Shown here: positions 17,644-25,525 of the stretch, in pieces
Layout of the letters: every line of letters starts with the position of its first letter
Position numbering within the stretch: position 1 is the stretch's first letter
Assembly: GCA_902801325.1 (NCBI GenBank)
Contig: CADCHQ010000003.1
Location: 62,001 to 126,000, forward strand
Length of the DNA: 64,000 nucleotides
DNA from: an uncultured Bacteroidales bacterium
GTDB lineage: Bacteria; Bacteroidota; Bacteroidia; Bacteroidales; Bacteroidaceae
Reading direction: 5' to 3'
The notes under the pieces: model-generated
What the model was told of the DNA's origin: nothing
The model's input: the letters and a program-made list of their open reading frames with translations, nothing else
The model's database searches: none
Made by a program: the position numbers and the translations under genes

Positions 17644-17740
17644 TTTATTCAACGAATTCCCCATTTCTTTCAGCGAAAAACCACTTTTGCTGACGATTTA
17701 CAATTAGGGCTGTTTGTTCCGTTTCTCTACGCAAGCCTAG
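17640..17740 (-). repeat. Right arm of the inverted duplicated promoter region
   Basis: Read leftward it contains GCTTGCGTAGAGAAACGGA (19 bases identical to the left arm), then TTTTCGCTGAA and GAATTCGTTGAATAAATTTGG (19 of 21 identical). The right arm has about 25 extra bases in the middle. The two arms enclose the AraC gene and the whole four-gene operon. Confidence 0.8.
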
Positions 17741-17890
17741 CTTTGCGTCCGATTACGAATGCCGTAAGACATAGGTTCTTGCTCCGTTTCTCTACGCAAG
17801 CGTAGCTTCGCGTCCGATTACGAGAGTCATCGAACATAGGTTCGAGTGCCATCGAACATAGGCCTTATCTCGGAACCCCTATGCTTGGTC
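17716..17890. repeat. 22-base-period array A, eight units
   Basis: Units begin at 17716 (21 bases), 17737, 17759, 17781, 17803, 17825, 17847 and 17869. Recurrent words are CCGTTTCTCTACGCAAGC (twice), TAGCTTCGCGTCCGATTACGA or a close variant (twice), and CATAGG preceded by ATCGAA or GTAAGA (three times). It lies between the promoter of the beta-helix operon and the DUF3987 remnant. Confidence 0.88.
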
Positions 17891-18255
17891 GGCCTTCTCC
17901 TTATCGGTCGACTTGGTCTTTACCTGCTTCGACCATTCCACAAGTTTCTTCAATTCAGCATCGTCGTGCTCGCGAAAATCACGACAAATAGCTTCCACCA
18001 GTAGTGACAATTGGCCCTTGTTACCCCCACTTTCTGCAACGAGGTTAGCCATTTAGCCTCAAAACACCTTCCAAATGAGTTAATAGTGCAATTTTTCCGA
18101 AGCACTAAATATATCACAAACGTAGGAAAAAACATCGGAACAGGGGGTTCGTGCATGTCTTTTGAGGCCTGTGAGAGGAGTAATTTGATGCATTCTGTGC
18201 CTTTTCCGAGCTTCGGCATCTTAGGTGCAGAGGGTTTACTGATATCGTATCTCAT
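17879..18255 (-). pseudogene. Decayed DUF3987 family gene
   Basis: Starting at the ATG at 18255 the frame reads MRYDISKPSAPKMPKLGKG then TECIKLLLSQASKDMHEP and VPMFFPTF, the N-terminus of the Bacteroidales DUF3987 (primase/helicase-like, often on mobile elements) family as I remember it. The frame is then lost; with stops and frameshifts, residues resembling ISASE and LIWK follow, and a second frame from 18052 to 17879 reads MANLVAESGGNKGQLSLLVE then AICRDFREHDDAELKKLVEW before a stop. The rest of the protein, normally several hundred residues, is missing. A frame of 110 codons (18282-17950) spans part of it but is not a functional gene. Confidence 0.75.
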
Positions 18256-18292
18256 TGTATTACAGCTTTTTAGATGAAACATAATTCACATT

Positions 18293-18444
18293 TGTGACAG
18301 ATGACAGATGTGACAGTTATTTTTAAAAAGGGTATCTTACCCATATATATACTATATAACTTATTATATATTAATTAGTTATAAAGTTTTAAGAGGTGAG
18401 TTATACCCTCTGTTTTAAAACTGTCACAACTGGAACTGTCACAG
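18293..18444. repeat. Long inverted repeat with AT-rich core, 5' of the DUF3987 remnant
   Basis: Left arm 18293-18336 holds TGTGACAG twice and a TGACAG between them, then an A/T run and GGGTAT. The right arm 18402-18444 mirrors it: TATACCC, TTTTAAAA, CTGTCACA and CTGTCACAG. The core between them is almost pure A/T and contains TATAACTTATTA at 18355-18366, also present in the second such repeat at 52.6 kb. The left arm ends 38 bases before the remnant's start codon, so this could be its promoter/operator or a replication-type site. Confidence 0.8.
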
Positions 18445-18495
18445 ATTCATTAAAACTCTCTCTCTTCTACAAGGCCTGAGTTCTTCTTCTAAATG

Positions 18496-18527
18496 AAATA
18501 TGCCCGCCTTCGCAGGTGGGCATATTT
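18496..18527. terminator. Perfect hairpin, possible terminator
   Basis: AAATATGCCC and GGGCATATTT pair perfectly, with an inner CCT/AGG stem closing a TTCGC-type loop. There is no long T-run, so termination is not certain. It lies between the long inverted repeat and the ubiE promoter. Confidence 0.5.
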
Positions 18528-18628
18528 AGCAACTTAAAGTTATGAAAATATAAAACAAAAATTTGTTTCAAGAATGTAATAGGCGACTAGTTTCTTATAT
18601 AACAGTCATTTGTTTTTCTTGTCTTTTT

Positions 18629-18660
18629 CTTGGCTTTTCTCTCGCTTAATTGTATCTTTG
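18629..18660 (+). promoter_or_regulatory. Promoter of ubiE-menA
   Basis: TATCTTTG at 18653-18660, ten bases before the ATG at 18670, with CTTG (one mismatch to TTTG) 20 bases upstream. Confidence 0.6.
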
Positions 18661-18669
18661 TGGTCATAA

Positions 18670-19401
18670 ATGAACAGTTTCATGCAACAAGAGAAGAAGG
18701 ACATAGGGTCGCTATTCGACAGGATAGCAGGGAGGTACGACTTCCTGAACCACCTGCTTTCGCTGAACATCGACAAGCGGTGGAGGAGAAAGGCAATAAA
18801 GGCAGTCGTGGAGAAGCAACCGGCAGGCGGGCAATGCTTGGATGTAGCCATTGGCACAGCAGACTTGGCCATCGAGTTGGCACGACAGTTAGAAAGCCGG
18901 AATGCCTCGTTCGAGATTACGGGCATCGACCTGTCGGCAGAGATGATGAACATCGGGGAAGAGAAGGTGAAGAAAGGTGGCTGGCAAGGACGTATAAGTT
19001 TCATGCATGCAAGTGCTCTCGACATGCCTTTCGAGGACCAACGCTTCGACGTGGTGACTTGTGCCTACGGCGTGCGCAACTTCTCCGATCTGGACAAAGG
19101 ACTGGCGGAGATGCAGCGCGTGATCAAACCGGGCGGGCAACTCATGATTCTGGAGTTTTCCTATCCGAAGAACAAACTAATCGCCTGGGCGTATGACCTG
19201 TATTTCACGCATGTGCTGCCTACCGTGGGCCGATGGCTAAGCAAGGACAGGACGGCATACAGCTACTTGAACCGGAGCGTCAAGGGTTTTGTGTGGGGAG
19301 AGCAGATGTGCAGGCATTTGGCAGATGCCGGTTTTCTGAAGATTGATTATCGTCCACTCACTTTTGGCATTACAACAATATACACAGCCACTAAAGCATA
19401 A
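18670..19401 (+). CDS. ubiE: Demethylmenaquinone methyltransferase
   Basis: 243 residues. It methylates demethylmenaquinone using S-adenosylmethionine, the last step of menaquinone synthesis. The UbiE/MenG signatures are present: GSLFDRIAGRYDFLNHLLS at the N-terminus, SAM-binding CLDVAIGTADLAIE, CAYGVRNFSDLDKGLAEM and PGGQLMILEFSYPK. menA follows after 6 bases. Often called menG in organisms lacking ubiquinone, as expected here. The ATG at 18670 lies close behind a -7 box. Confidence 0.95.
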   Translation: MNSFMQQEKKDIGSLFDRIAGRYDFLNHLLSLNIDKRWRRKAIKAVVEKQPAGGQCLDVAIGTADLAIELARQLESRNASFEITGIDLSAEMMNIGEEKVKKGGWQGRISFMHASALDMPFEDQRFDVVTCAYGVRNFSDLDKGLAEMQRVIKPGGQLMILEFSYPKNKLIAWAYDLYFTHVLPTVGRWLSKDRTAYSYLNRSVKGFVWGEQMCRHLADAGFLKIDYRPLTFGITTIYTATKA

Positions 19402-19407
19402 AGCATC

Positions 19408-20277
19408 ATGAAACAGTTCTTACTTTGGTTACGCATCATTCGTCCGCAAACGCTATTTGCCTCTCTCTGCCCCGTGTTGGTGGGCCTGTTGGTGGCACAT
19501 CACTTGATGGGAAGCATGGCTGCGACGACAGCAGTCCTGACGATATTGTGCGCCTTGGCCTTGCAGATTCTGAGTAACCTGATTAATGACTACTACGACT
19601 ACAAGCGCGGTACGGACAAGCAAGGGCGCGTGGGGTTCAAGCGGGCTTTGGCAGAAGGGACGGTAAGCGAACGGCAGATGCGCCTTGCCTGCTATACAGC
19701 ACTCGCTGTCGCCGTCGTGTCAGGGTGCGTGCTTTGCTACATTGGTGGGTGGCCCATCATGCTGATAGGCGTCTCTGCCATCCTCTTTGCCTGGCTCTAT
19801 ACCGCCACCCCCTACTCTCTCTCCTACCTCGGTATTGCCGACGTGTTTGTGCTTTTATATTACGGCATCATAGCGACGTGGGGAACTGCTTGGTTACAAT
19901 TCCAGTCGATGGAAATGTCCTTTGCCGGTGGCCAGACCTTCGTGTATGCCGGTGCAGTATGCGGACTGCTGTCGATGTGTGTGCTGGCCATCAACAACAT
20001 ACGCGACATAGACGACGATCGCCTGTCGGGAAAGCATACGATACCCGTGCGCTTGGGTAAAAAGGCTGCCCTTGCCCTATTGGGCATCATCGTGGCACTC
20101 ACGCCACTTTGTGCTTGGATGGCTTATGGATGGAGTTGGGCTGTACTGGTCATCGTCCCTGCTGCCTTCCTGTATTACAAGGTGCTGAAGGCAGAGGGCG
20201 TGCAATACAATCTCTGCTTGATGATGGCAGGAATTGTCAATCTCATCTACACGGGACTTGTGTGGCTGAGCCTTTAG
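19408..20277 (+). CDS. menA: 1,4-dihydroxy-2-naphthoate polyprenyltransferase
   Basis: 289 residues, a UbiA-family integral membrane prenyltransferase with eight or nine hydrophobic segments. The first Asp-rich motif is NLINDYYDYKRGTD and the second NNIRDIDDDRLSGKHTIPVRLG. It attaches the isoprenoid chain to DHNA, giving the substrate of the upstream ubiE product, so the pair carries out the final two menaquinone steps. Confidence 0.95.
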   Translation: MKQFLLWLRIIRPQTLFASLCPVLVGLLVAHHLMGSMAATTAVLTILCALALQILSNLINDYYDYKRGTDKQGRVGFKRALAEGTVSERQMRLACYTALAVAVVSGCVLCYIGGWPIMLIGVSAILFAWLYTATPYSLSYLGIADVFVLLYYGIIATWGTAWLQFQSMEMSFAGGQTFVYAGAVCGLLSMCVLAINNIRDIDDDRLSGKHTIPVRLGKKAALALLGIIVALTPLCAWMAYGWSWAVLVIVPAAFLYYKVLKAEGVQYNLCLMMAGIVNLIYTGLVWLSL

Positions 20278-20286
20278 TCGCCTAGC

Positions 20287-22050
20287 CTAAAAACCGCCGA
20301 AGGGAGGGAAGGGGAAATCGCCATTGAAGAAGTTGGGCATGGACTTCTCCTTCAGTTCCTGAATGCGGGGTTGCCAGTCTTTGTCGAATCGCTCGATGTT
20401 GGCGTCGAGGAAGGTGAAGCGATCAGTAAACCACTTCTTTAGCATCTGTATCTCTTCTTCATAGGAACTGACGCGATAGGCCAAGAACATGCCAACGGCA
20501 TCAAACCCTCCAAAACCTGCGAAATCGCCCATCATGGGGAAACCCTCGGGGAACTGTGGAATAGAGTCTCCCATCATCGGGAAACCGCCAAAGCCCGGCA
20601 TCATGGGGAAGCCACCCGGAATGGAGTCGCCCATCATCGGGAAATGAGGTATAGAATCCCCCATCATCGGGAAGCCGCCAAAGCCCGGCATCATGGGAAA
20701 ACCACCCGGAATGGAATCGCCCATCATGGGGAAATGAGGTATGGAATCCCCCATCATGGGGAAACCTCCAAAGCCAGACATCATAGGAAAACCACCCGGA
20801 ATGGAATCACCCATCATGGGGAACGAACCGAAGGGACGCGCCTTGGGCAAGTTCTTCTTCTCCTCCTCAGAGACAAGAAGTTCGGGAAAAGTCGCGAAAT
20901 GGTGAGCAAGGCAGGGTGCCAGCAGACGGGCCTGTTCGTCGATATAAGCCTCGATGGACTCATTGCTCAGTACTCCCTTGCGAAGCGCCTGATAGCGCAC
21001 CTTCACAGCCTTGCGGAAGGCAGGGTCTTGCAATAGGCGTTGCCACAGGGCAGGCGTTGGGCTGTTGGATGCACCCTCGAAGCACCACGCCTCGGGATTG
21101 TCACCATTGGAGAAGTTGGCGTTGCCGTAAGCAAGATTGTAGTCCCACACAGGGCCTGCCACCAATTTGCCCCCCTTGCCGTTGGTCTTCTGCTTCTCCT
21201 TGTAGAAATAGGCGCTACGCTTGTATCCATCGGCATTGACGCTTAGTTCGGTGTGGATGAAATAATCGACAAACGAGGGGACATCGATGTAACGGGCATA
21301 GCCCTTAATGGGGTCGGCAAACGAGTCGGACTGAATCACCTGTTCCACCGTGTCGATATAGTTCTGGATGTATTCGAACTGCTCGGGTTGCAGTTTCTTT
21401 TTCTTCGGATAGATGCACGACCAGATGACCTGACTTGTCATATTGCCCTCGCCAATGCCAGGCACTTTAGACACGAAGGTTGCGTCGTCCTCGTCGTAGG
21501 TGTCGATGCGTAAGAGATAGCCTCCCGTGACGTCCCTGCCTTGGGTGTCGCTCTTCTTCATCTTGGCAATATCCACGCGGTCCAGGCCCCGTTTAATAGC
21601 CTCCGAGAGGATGTAGATGCCCCGATACTCGCCATTGACTGTGAGTTCCACCATCTGCGTGCGTGGTCCCCAATGTCCCATGTCGCGCCAAAGCTGGAAG
21701 GCAAGCGGATCGCGCACGGTGGAGACATCGCTATAAGGCGCCAGGAGCACCCAGTCGCTGTGGGCGGGCATTCCCATGAGGGAGGCCTCTACGTCCCTAC
21801 CCTCCTTGTCGCGCAGTTCTATGGTATATTTCTTTTGAGGGAAGCCTAGCGAACTGTTGCCACGCAGCTTGATGCCAATGGGGCCGTCATAGCCCTTCAT
21901 CTTCATGTGTCCCGTTACCTTGCTACGGGCGTTCAGCGTGGAATCCACCGTGATGCTTATCTGCCCCACCTTCTTTTGTCGGGCAACGGCGGGAATGGCA
22001 AATGTGATAATCAGCAGGAGTGTCGATAGTCTTTTCATCGTCTTATTCAT
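20287..22050 (-). CDS. CotH kinase family protein with Met/Gly/Phe-rich tandem repeats
   Basis: 587 residues from the ATG at 22050 (22038 also possible). The frame extends to 22287, but the -7 box at 22065-22072 and the signal peptide (KRLSTLLLIITFAIPAVA) place the start here. The CotH atypical-kinase fold is shown by IGIKLRGNSSLGFPQKKYTIEL, LAPYSDVSTVRDPLAFQLWRDMG, GYLLRIDTYDE and the GPVWDYNLAYGN motif with the presumed metal-binding Asp. An insert of about 100 residues (bases about 20,520-20,830) consists of near-identical 30-residue units built from FPMMGDSIP and GFGGFPMM. The protein is secreted, so a spore role is excluded; the substrate is unknown. Confidence 0.88.
   Translation of the reverse strand: MNKTMKRLSTLLLIITFAIPAVARQKKVGQISITVDSTLNARSKVTGHMKMKGYDGPIGIKLRGNSSLGFPQKKYTIELRDKEGRDVEASLMGMPAHSDWVLLAPYSDVSTVRDPLAFQLWRDMGHWGPRTQMVELTVNGEYRGIYILSEAIKRGLDRVDIAKMKKSDTQGRDVTGGYLLRIDTYDEDDATFVSKVPGIGEGNMTSQVIWSCIYPKKKKLQPEQFEYIQNYIDTVEQVIQSDSFADPIKGYARYIDVPSFVDYFIHTELSVNADGYKRSAYFYKEKQKTNGKGGKLVAGPVWDYNLAYGNANFSNGDNPEAWCFEGASNSPTPALWQRLLQDPAFRKAVKVRYQALRKGVLSNESIEAYIDEQARLLAPCLAHHFATFPELLVSEEEKKNLPKARPFGSFPMMGDSIPGGFPMMSGFGGFPMMGDSIPHFPMMGDSIPGGFPMMPGFGGFPMMGDSIPHFPMMGDSIPGGFPMMPGFGGFPMMGDSIPQFPEGFPMMGDFAGFGGFDAVGMFLAYRVSSYEEEIQMLKKWFTDRFTFLDANIERFDKDWQPRIQELKEKSMPNFFNGDFPFPPFGGF
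20510..20830. repeat. In-frame tandem repeat in the CotH gene
   Basis: About three copies of a 90-base unit plus partial copies, encoding alternating FPMMGDSIP, GGFPMMPGFGG and HFPMMGDSIP blocks. Copies differ mainly at third positions (for example atcatcggg / atcatgggg), so they are not brand new duplications. Confidence 0.85.
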
Positions 22051-22064
22051 CAATAATGCGACGA

Positions 22065-22156
22065 CAAAGGTACGAAAATAATCGTCCTCCGGTATAAAAG
22101 ATGTGAGTATTTTCTTAAAGAAAATTTGTAAAATCGTTTGTTTTTGTTTATTTTTG
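22065..22156. promoter_or_regulatory. Divergent promoters of the CotH gene and dnaX
   Basis: Leftward -7 box TACCTTTG at 22072-22065. Rightward promoter TTTG at 22125-22128, 20 bases, TATTTTTG at 22149-22156, about 30 bases before the dnaX ATG. Confidence 0.75.
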
Positions 22157-22186
22157 CACGGAAATGTATAAATAAGAAATAGAACA

Positions 22187-24034
22187 ATGGAAGAACAATA
22201 CATCGTGTCGGCTCGTAAATACCGCCCCATGACCTTCGACAGCGTCGTCGGGCAACGAGCTCTGACGACTACGCTGAAGAACGCCATCCTCTCGGGTCGA
22301 CTGGCTCATGCCTACCTGTTCTGCGGTCCGCGAGGCGTGGGAAAGACCACTTGTGCGCGCATCTTTGCGAAGACCATCAACTGCGAGCATCTGACTCCCG
22401 AGGGCGACCCCTGCGGAGAGTGCGAATCGTGCAAGGCCTTCGACGAGGGACGTTCGCTCTGCATTCACGAACTGGACGCCGCTTCGAACAACTCTGTCGA
22501 CGACATTCGTGAACTCATTGAGCAAGTGCGCATACCGCCCCAGTCGGGCAAATATAAGGTATTCATCATCGACGAGGTTCACATGCTCTCGCAACAGGCC
22601 TTCAATGCCTTCCTGAAGACACTGGAAGAACCCCCACGCTATGTGGTGTTCATCCTTGCCACAACGGAGAAGCACAAGATTCTGCCAACCATCCTCAGCC
22701 GTTGTCAGGTCTATGACTTTGCACGCATCACCGTTCAGAGCATCGTCGACCACCTGAAATATGTGGCAGAAAAGGAAGGATACACGGCAGAGGAAGACGC
22801 CCTGGGACTCATTGCCCAAAAGGCAGACGGAGGTATGCGCGATGCCCTGAGCCTGTTCGACCAAATTGTGTCGTTCACACAAGGGAACGTTACCTACGAG
22901 GCTACTGTTGCCAACCTGAATATGGTGGATGTGGAATATTATTTCCGCCTTACCGATTCGCTGTTGGAGAAGAACATCGAGTCATCGCTCCTGCTCCTCG
23001 ACGAGGTGTTGCAGAAGGGTTTCGACGGAGGAAACTTCATCAACGGGTACGCCTCACACCTGCGCAATCTGCTGGTGGCCAGAGATGCCCGTACGCTCCC
23101 CCTGTTGGAGTTGAGTGAGAACCTGCGTAAGCGCTGCCACGAACAAGCCTTGCGCTGTCGTCCTCAGTTCATCTTCCGCGCCCTGCGTCTGGCCAACGAT
23201 TGTGATCAGGCCTATCGTACAAGTCGGAACAAACGCCTGCAGGTGGAGCTGTGCCTGATAGAGATGGCGCAAGAGAGCGACGAGGACGGAGATGGTGCGG
23301 GGCTTGGCCCTGCTAAGATACTTAAACCCATATTCTCAAATGGCGCTGCATCGGGCAATCAACCTACGCCAGCACCGAAGAAGCCACAGGCGCAGGCACA
23401 AAAGCCTGAGCCTCGAGTGGTAGCGACAGCAAAGACTCCCGAAGGCACTCCTGCGAAGACTCCCGAGAAGGAAAAGAAACCTAAACTGGGGAAGATAGAC
23501 CTGAATGCGATAAGCATAGGAGTGAAGAAACCCCTCTCTCAGAATCCCTCCCCCGAAACGGAAGGAATTTCAAAGCCAAACGGTGAGGTGGCGTTGGAAC
23601 AGCAAGAGAGCCAAACTCAAGTGACGAAACCAAGTGGCGTTGGCGTGCATGATGACGAAGAGAAGAATCAGAAGCCGCTGTCGGAAGACGAGCTGAGAAT
23701 AGCTTGGCAGCACTTTGCCAACTCCCTTCCCGAAAAAGAAAAGGCCACTGCTGAACGCATGAGAGCTGTGACTCCACACGTCATTGGTGACAACAAGTTC
23801 CGCGTAACAGTAGGTAATCCCTTCGTGCAGAAGGCGCTTAACATGATGCGGAACGACATCCTGATATTCATCGACACAGAACTTAATCGCGAGGACGTGG
23901 AGATGGATATTGAGGTGGAAAATATAGAGAATGCCGTTCTCACATTCAGTAAGCCCGAGCTGTTCAACCAAATGCTGAAGGACTTTAGCAGTTTCGATAA
24001 ATTGCACGAGTTCTTTGGGTTGGAATTGAATTAG
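22187..24034 (+). CDS. dnaX: DNA polymerase III subunits gamma and tau
   Basis: 615 residues. The clamp-loader ATPase shows Walker A GPRGVGKTT at 47-55, a zinc site of four cysteines (66, 76, 79, 82), the DEVHML Walker B and TTEKHKILPTILSRCQ sensor. The first 370 residues are the AAA+ and collar domains; then comes a Pro/Lys/Glu-rich linker (about 375-510) and a tau-type C-terminal domain that in the family contacts the polymerase. The linker contains PLSQNPSPETEG, which resembles a read-through of the GC-rich palindromic repeat found elsewhere in the window. Confidence 0.96.
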   Translation: MEEQYIVSARKYRPMTFDSVVGQRALTTTLKNAILSGRLAHAYLFCGPRGVGKTTCARIFAKTINCEHLTPEGDPCGECESCKAFDEGRSLCIHELDAASNNSVDDIRELIEQVRIPPQSGKYKVFIIDEVHMLSQQAFNAFLKTLEEPPRYVVFILATTEKHKILPTILSRCQVYDFARITVQSIVDHLKYVAEKEGYTAEEDALGLIAQKADGGMRDALSLFDQIVSFTQGNVTYEATVANLNMVDVEYYFRLTDSLLEKNIESSLLLLDEVLQKGFDGGNFINGYASHLRNLLVARDARTLPLLELSENLRKRCHEQALRCRPQFIFRALRLANDCDQAYRTSRNKRLQVELCLIEMAQESDEDGDGAGLGPAKILKPIFSNGAASGNQPTPAPKKPQAQAQKPEPRVVATAKTPEGTPAKTPEKEKKPKLGKIDLNAISIGVKKPLSQNPSPETEGISKPNGEVALEQQESQTQVTKPSGVGVHDDEEKNQKPLSEDELRIAWQHFANSLPEKEKATAERMRAVTPHVIGDNKFRVTVGNPFVQKALNMMRNDILIFIDTELNREDVEMDIEVENIENAVLTFSKPELFNQMLKDFSSFDKLHEFFGLELN

Positions 24035-24222
24035 CTTACGCTAATGATTAAGGGTTAATAATTCTTGAATGAATCAAGCGTCATAAGTGCCGAGCGAAGA
24101 GTGAAGAATTGAAATTTCGGTTAAGCATATATTCAATCATTCTTTAAATATTATCTATAAACTATTTTTCCATCTTTGTGTTTCTCTCCCTTTAATGGAG
24201 TTTTAGATAGGGTTTTCCATTT

Positions 24223-25518
24223 ATGCTGCATCCATTACCAATTTCCGCCCAAGGAATTATGCCTCCTATGCAGTTCACATATCCATTCTGTTATGTGCCG
24301 CATCCGTTGTGCCAGCTTGCAGCGGAGGAAGTGAAGCGTGTGGTAAGGGAGAATGCCGAATGGAATGCTGAGGTGCAAGAGGGAAAGATGCTGGGCGTGC
24401 TGGTTGTGGAAGGAGGGTTCCTTGCTGCTTTTTCTGGTACGCTCTGCGGGAAGTCGACACTACCCTATTTCGTGCCTCCCGTCTTCGACCTGCACGGTAC
24501 TTACTTCGAGGAAGAGGAACAGCGTATCTCACAGATGCCCCTTGGCGAGGAAAGGCGTAAGAGAAGTCAAGAATTGCAGAACTGGTTGTTCGAGCAATAT
24601 CATTTCCTTAATGCAGAGGGCAAATCTGCAGAGATGTCCGACATTTTCCCTGAAGCTTTGCCACCTGCAGGAGCTGGCGATTGCTGTGCGCCAAAGTTGC
24701 TGCAGTATGCCTACCTCCACCACCTTAAACCTGTGGCTATGGGCGAGTTCTGGATGGGGCGTTCCCCCAAAGGAGAGATAAGGGAAGAAGGACATTTCTA
24801 TCCCGCTTGTCAGCATAAGTGCAAGCCCATACTCACATGGATGCTCCGTGGACTAGATGTAGAGGAGAACCCACTTCGCAAGGACTATGATACCTTGATG
24901 GAACAATTGAAGATAGTTGCCGAGACTCCCGATTTCGTTGTCGTGGACAAGCCTTCGGGTATGCTCTCCGTTCCGGGCAAGGACGATCTGCCTTCCCTGC
25001 AAGATATCGTTGCCCAGCAACATCCCGAATATGATGGTCCCTTCATCGTTCATCGGCTCGATATGGACACATCTGGATTGATGGTTTTGGCGTTGAATGA
25101 TGATACGTATAAGGATTTGCAACAGCAGTTCATCCGTCATGAGATCAAAAAACGCTATTCCGCCCTGCTCGAACGTCCCATGACGATTGGAGAGAAAAGT
25201 GTCATCGATTTGCCCCTTTGTCCGAATCCCTATGATCGTCCGCGTCAGATTGTACACGAACAATATGGCAGACGTTCCATTACGCGATACGAAGTGGTGG
25301 ATAATGTGGACGGTCATGCTCTCCTGCACTTCTGGCCCGAAACGGGTCGAACCCATCAGTTGCGCGTGCATGCGGCTCACAGCCAGGGACTGAACAATCC
25401 CATCCTTGGCGATCGTCTATACGGAAATGCTGGAGGACGCTTGATGTTGCAGGCCGACAGGCTTTCATTTGCCTTGAAGGGTAAAAACCATTCGTTTGAA
25501 ATCAACAATTTAATATAA
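24223..25518 (+). CDS. RluA-family pseudouridine synthase with Bacteroidota N-terminal domain
   Basis: 431 residues. The C-terminal half is a pseudouridine synthase with catalytic Asp280 in HRLDMDTSGLMVL and a GRTHQLRVH motif. The N-terminal 210 residues form a separate domain with GAGDCCAPKLLQYAYLHHL and HFYPACQHKCKPIL, a cysteine-rich pattern typical of the long RluA proteins of this phylum. It isomerises uridines in rRNA or tRNA; the exact target is not deducible. It is closely followed by the S9 peptidase gene (7-base gap). The 188-base spacer from dnaX holds only a weak -7-like CATCTTTG. Confidence 0.9.
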   Translation: MLHPLPISAQGIMPPMQFTYPFCYVPHPLCQLAAEEVKRVVRENAEWNAEVQEGKMLGVLVVEGGFLAAFSGTLCGKSTLPYFVPPVFDLHGTYFEEEEQRISQMPLGEERRKRSQELQNWLFEQYHFLNAEGKSAEMSDIFPEALPPAGAGDCCAPKLLQYAYLHHLKPVAMGEFWMGRSPKGEIREEGHFYPACQHKCKPILTWMLRGLDVEENPLRKDYDTLMEQLKIVAETPDFVVVDKPSGMLSVPGKDDLPSLQDIVAQQHPEYDGPFIVHRLDMDTSGLMVLALNDDTYKDLQQQFIRHEIKKRYSALLERPMTIGEKSVIDLPLCPNPYDRPRQIVHEQYGRRSITRYEVVDNVDGHALLHFWPETGRTHQLRVHAAHSQGLNNPILGDRLYGNAGGRLMLQADRLSFALKGKNHSFEINNLI

Positions 25519-25525
25519 AAGAGAT

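Noticed and set aside
17950..18282. Functional 110-codon gene on the minus strand
   Set aside because: Only its first half matches a known N-terminus; the rest is a frameshifted continuation of the same ancestral gene, with the true continuation in another frame.
22038..22287. N-terminal extension of the CotH gene to 22287
   Set aside because: It would include the -7 promoter box and overlap dnaX; the signal peptide starts at 22050 or 22038.
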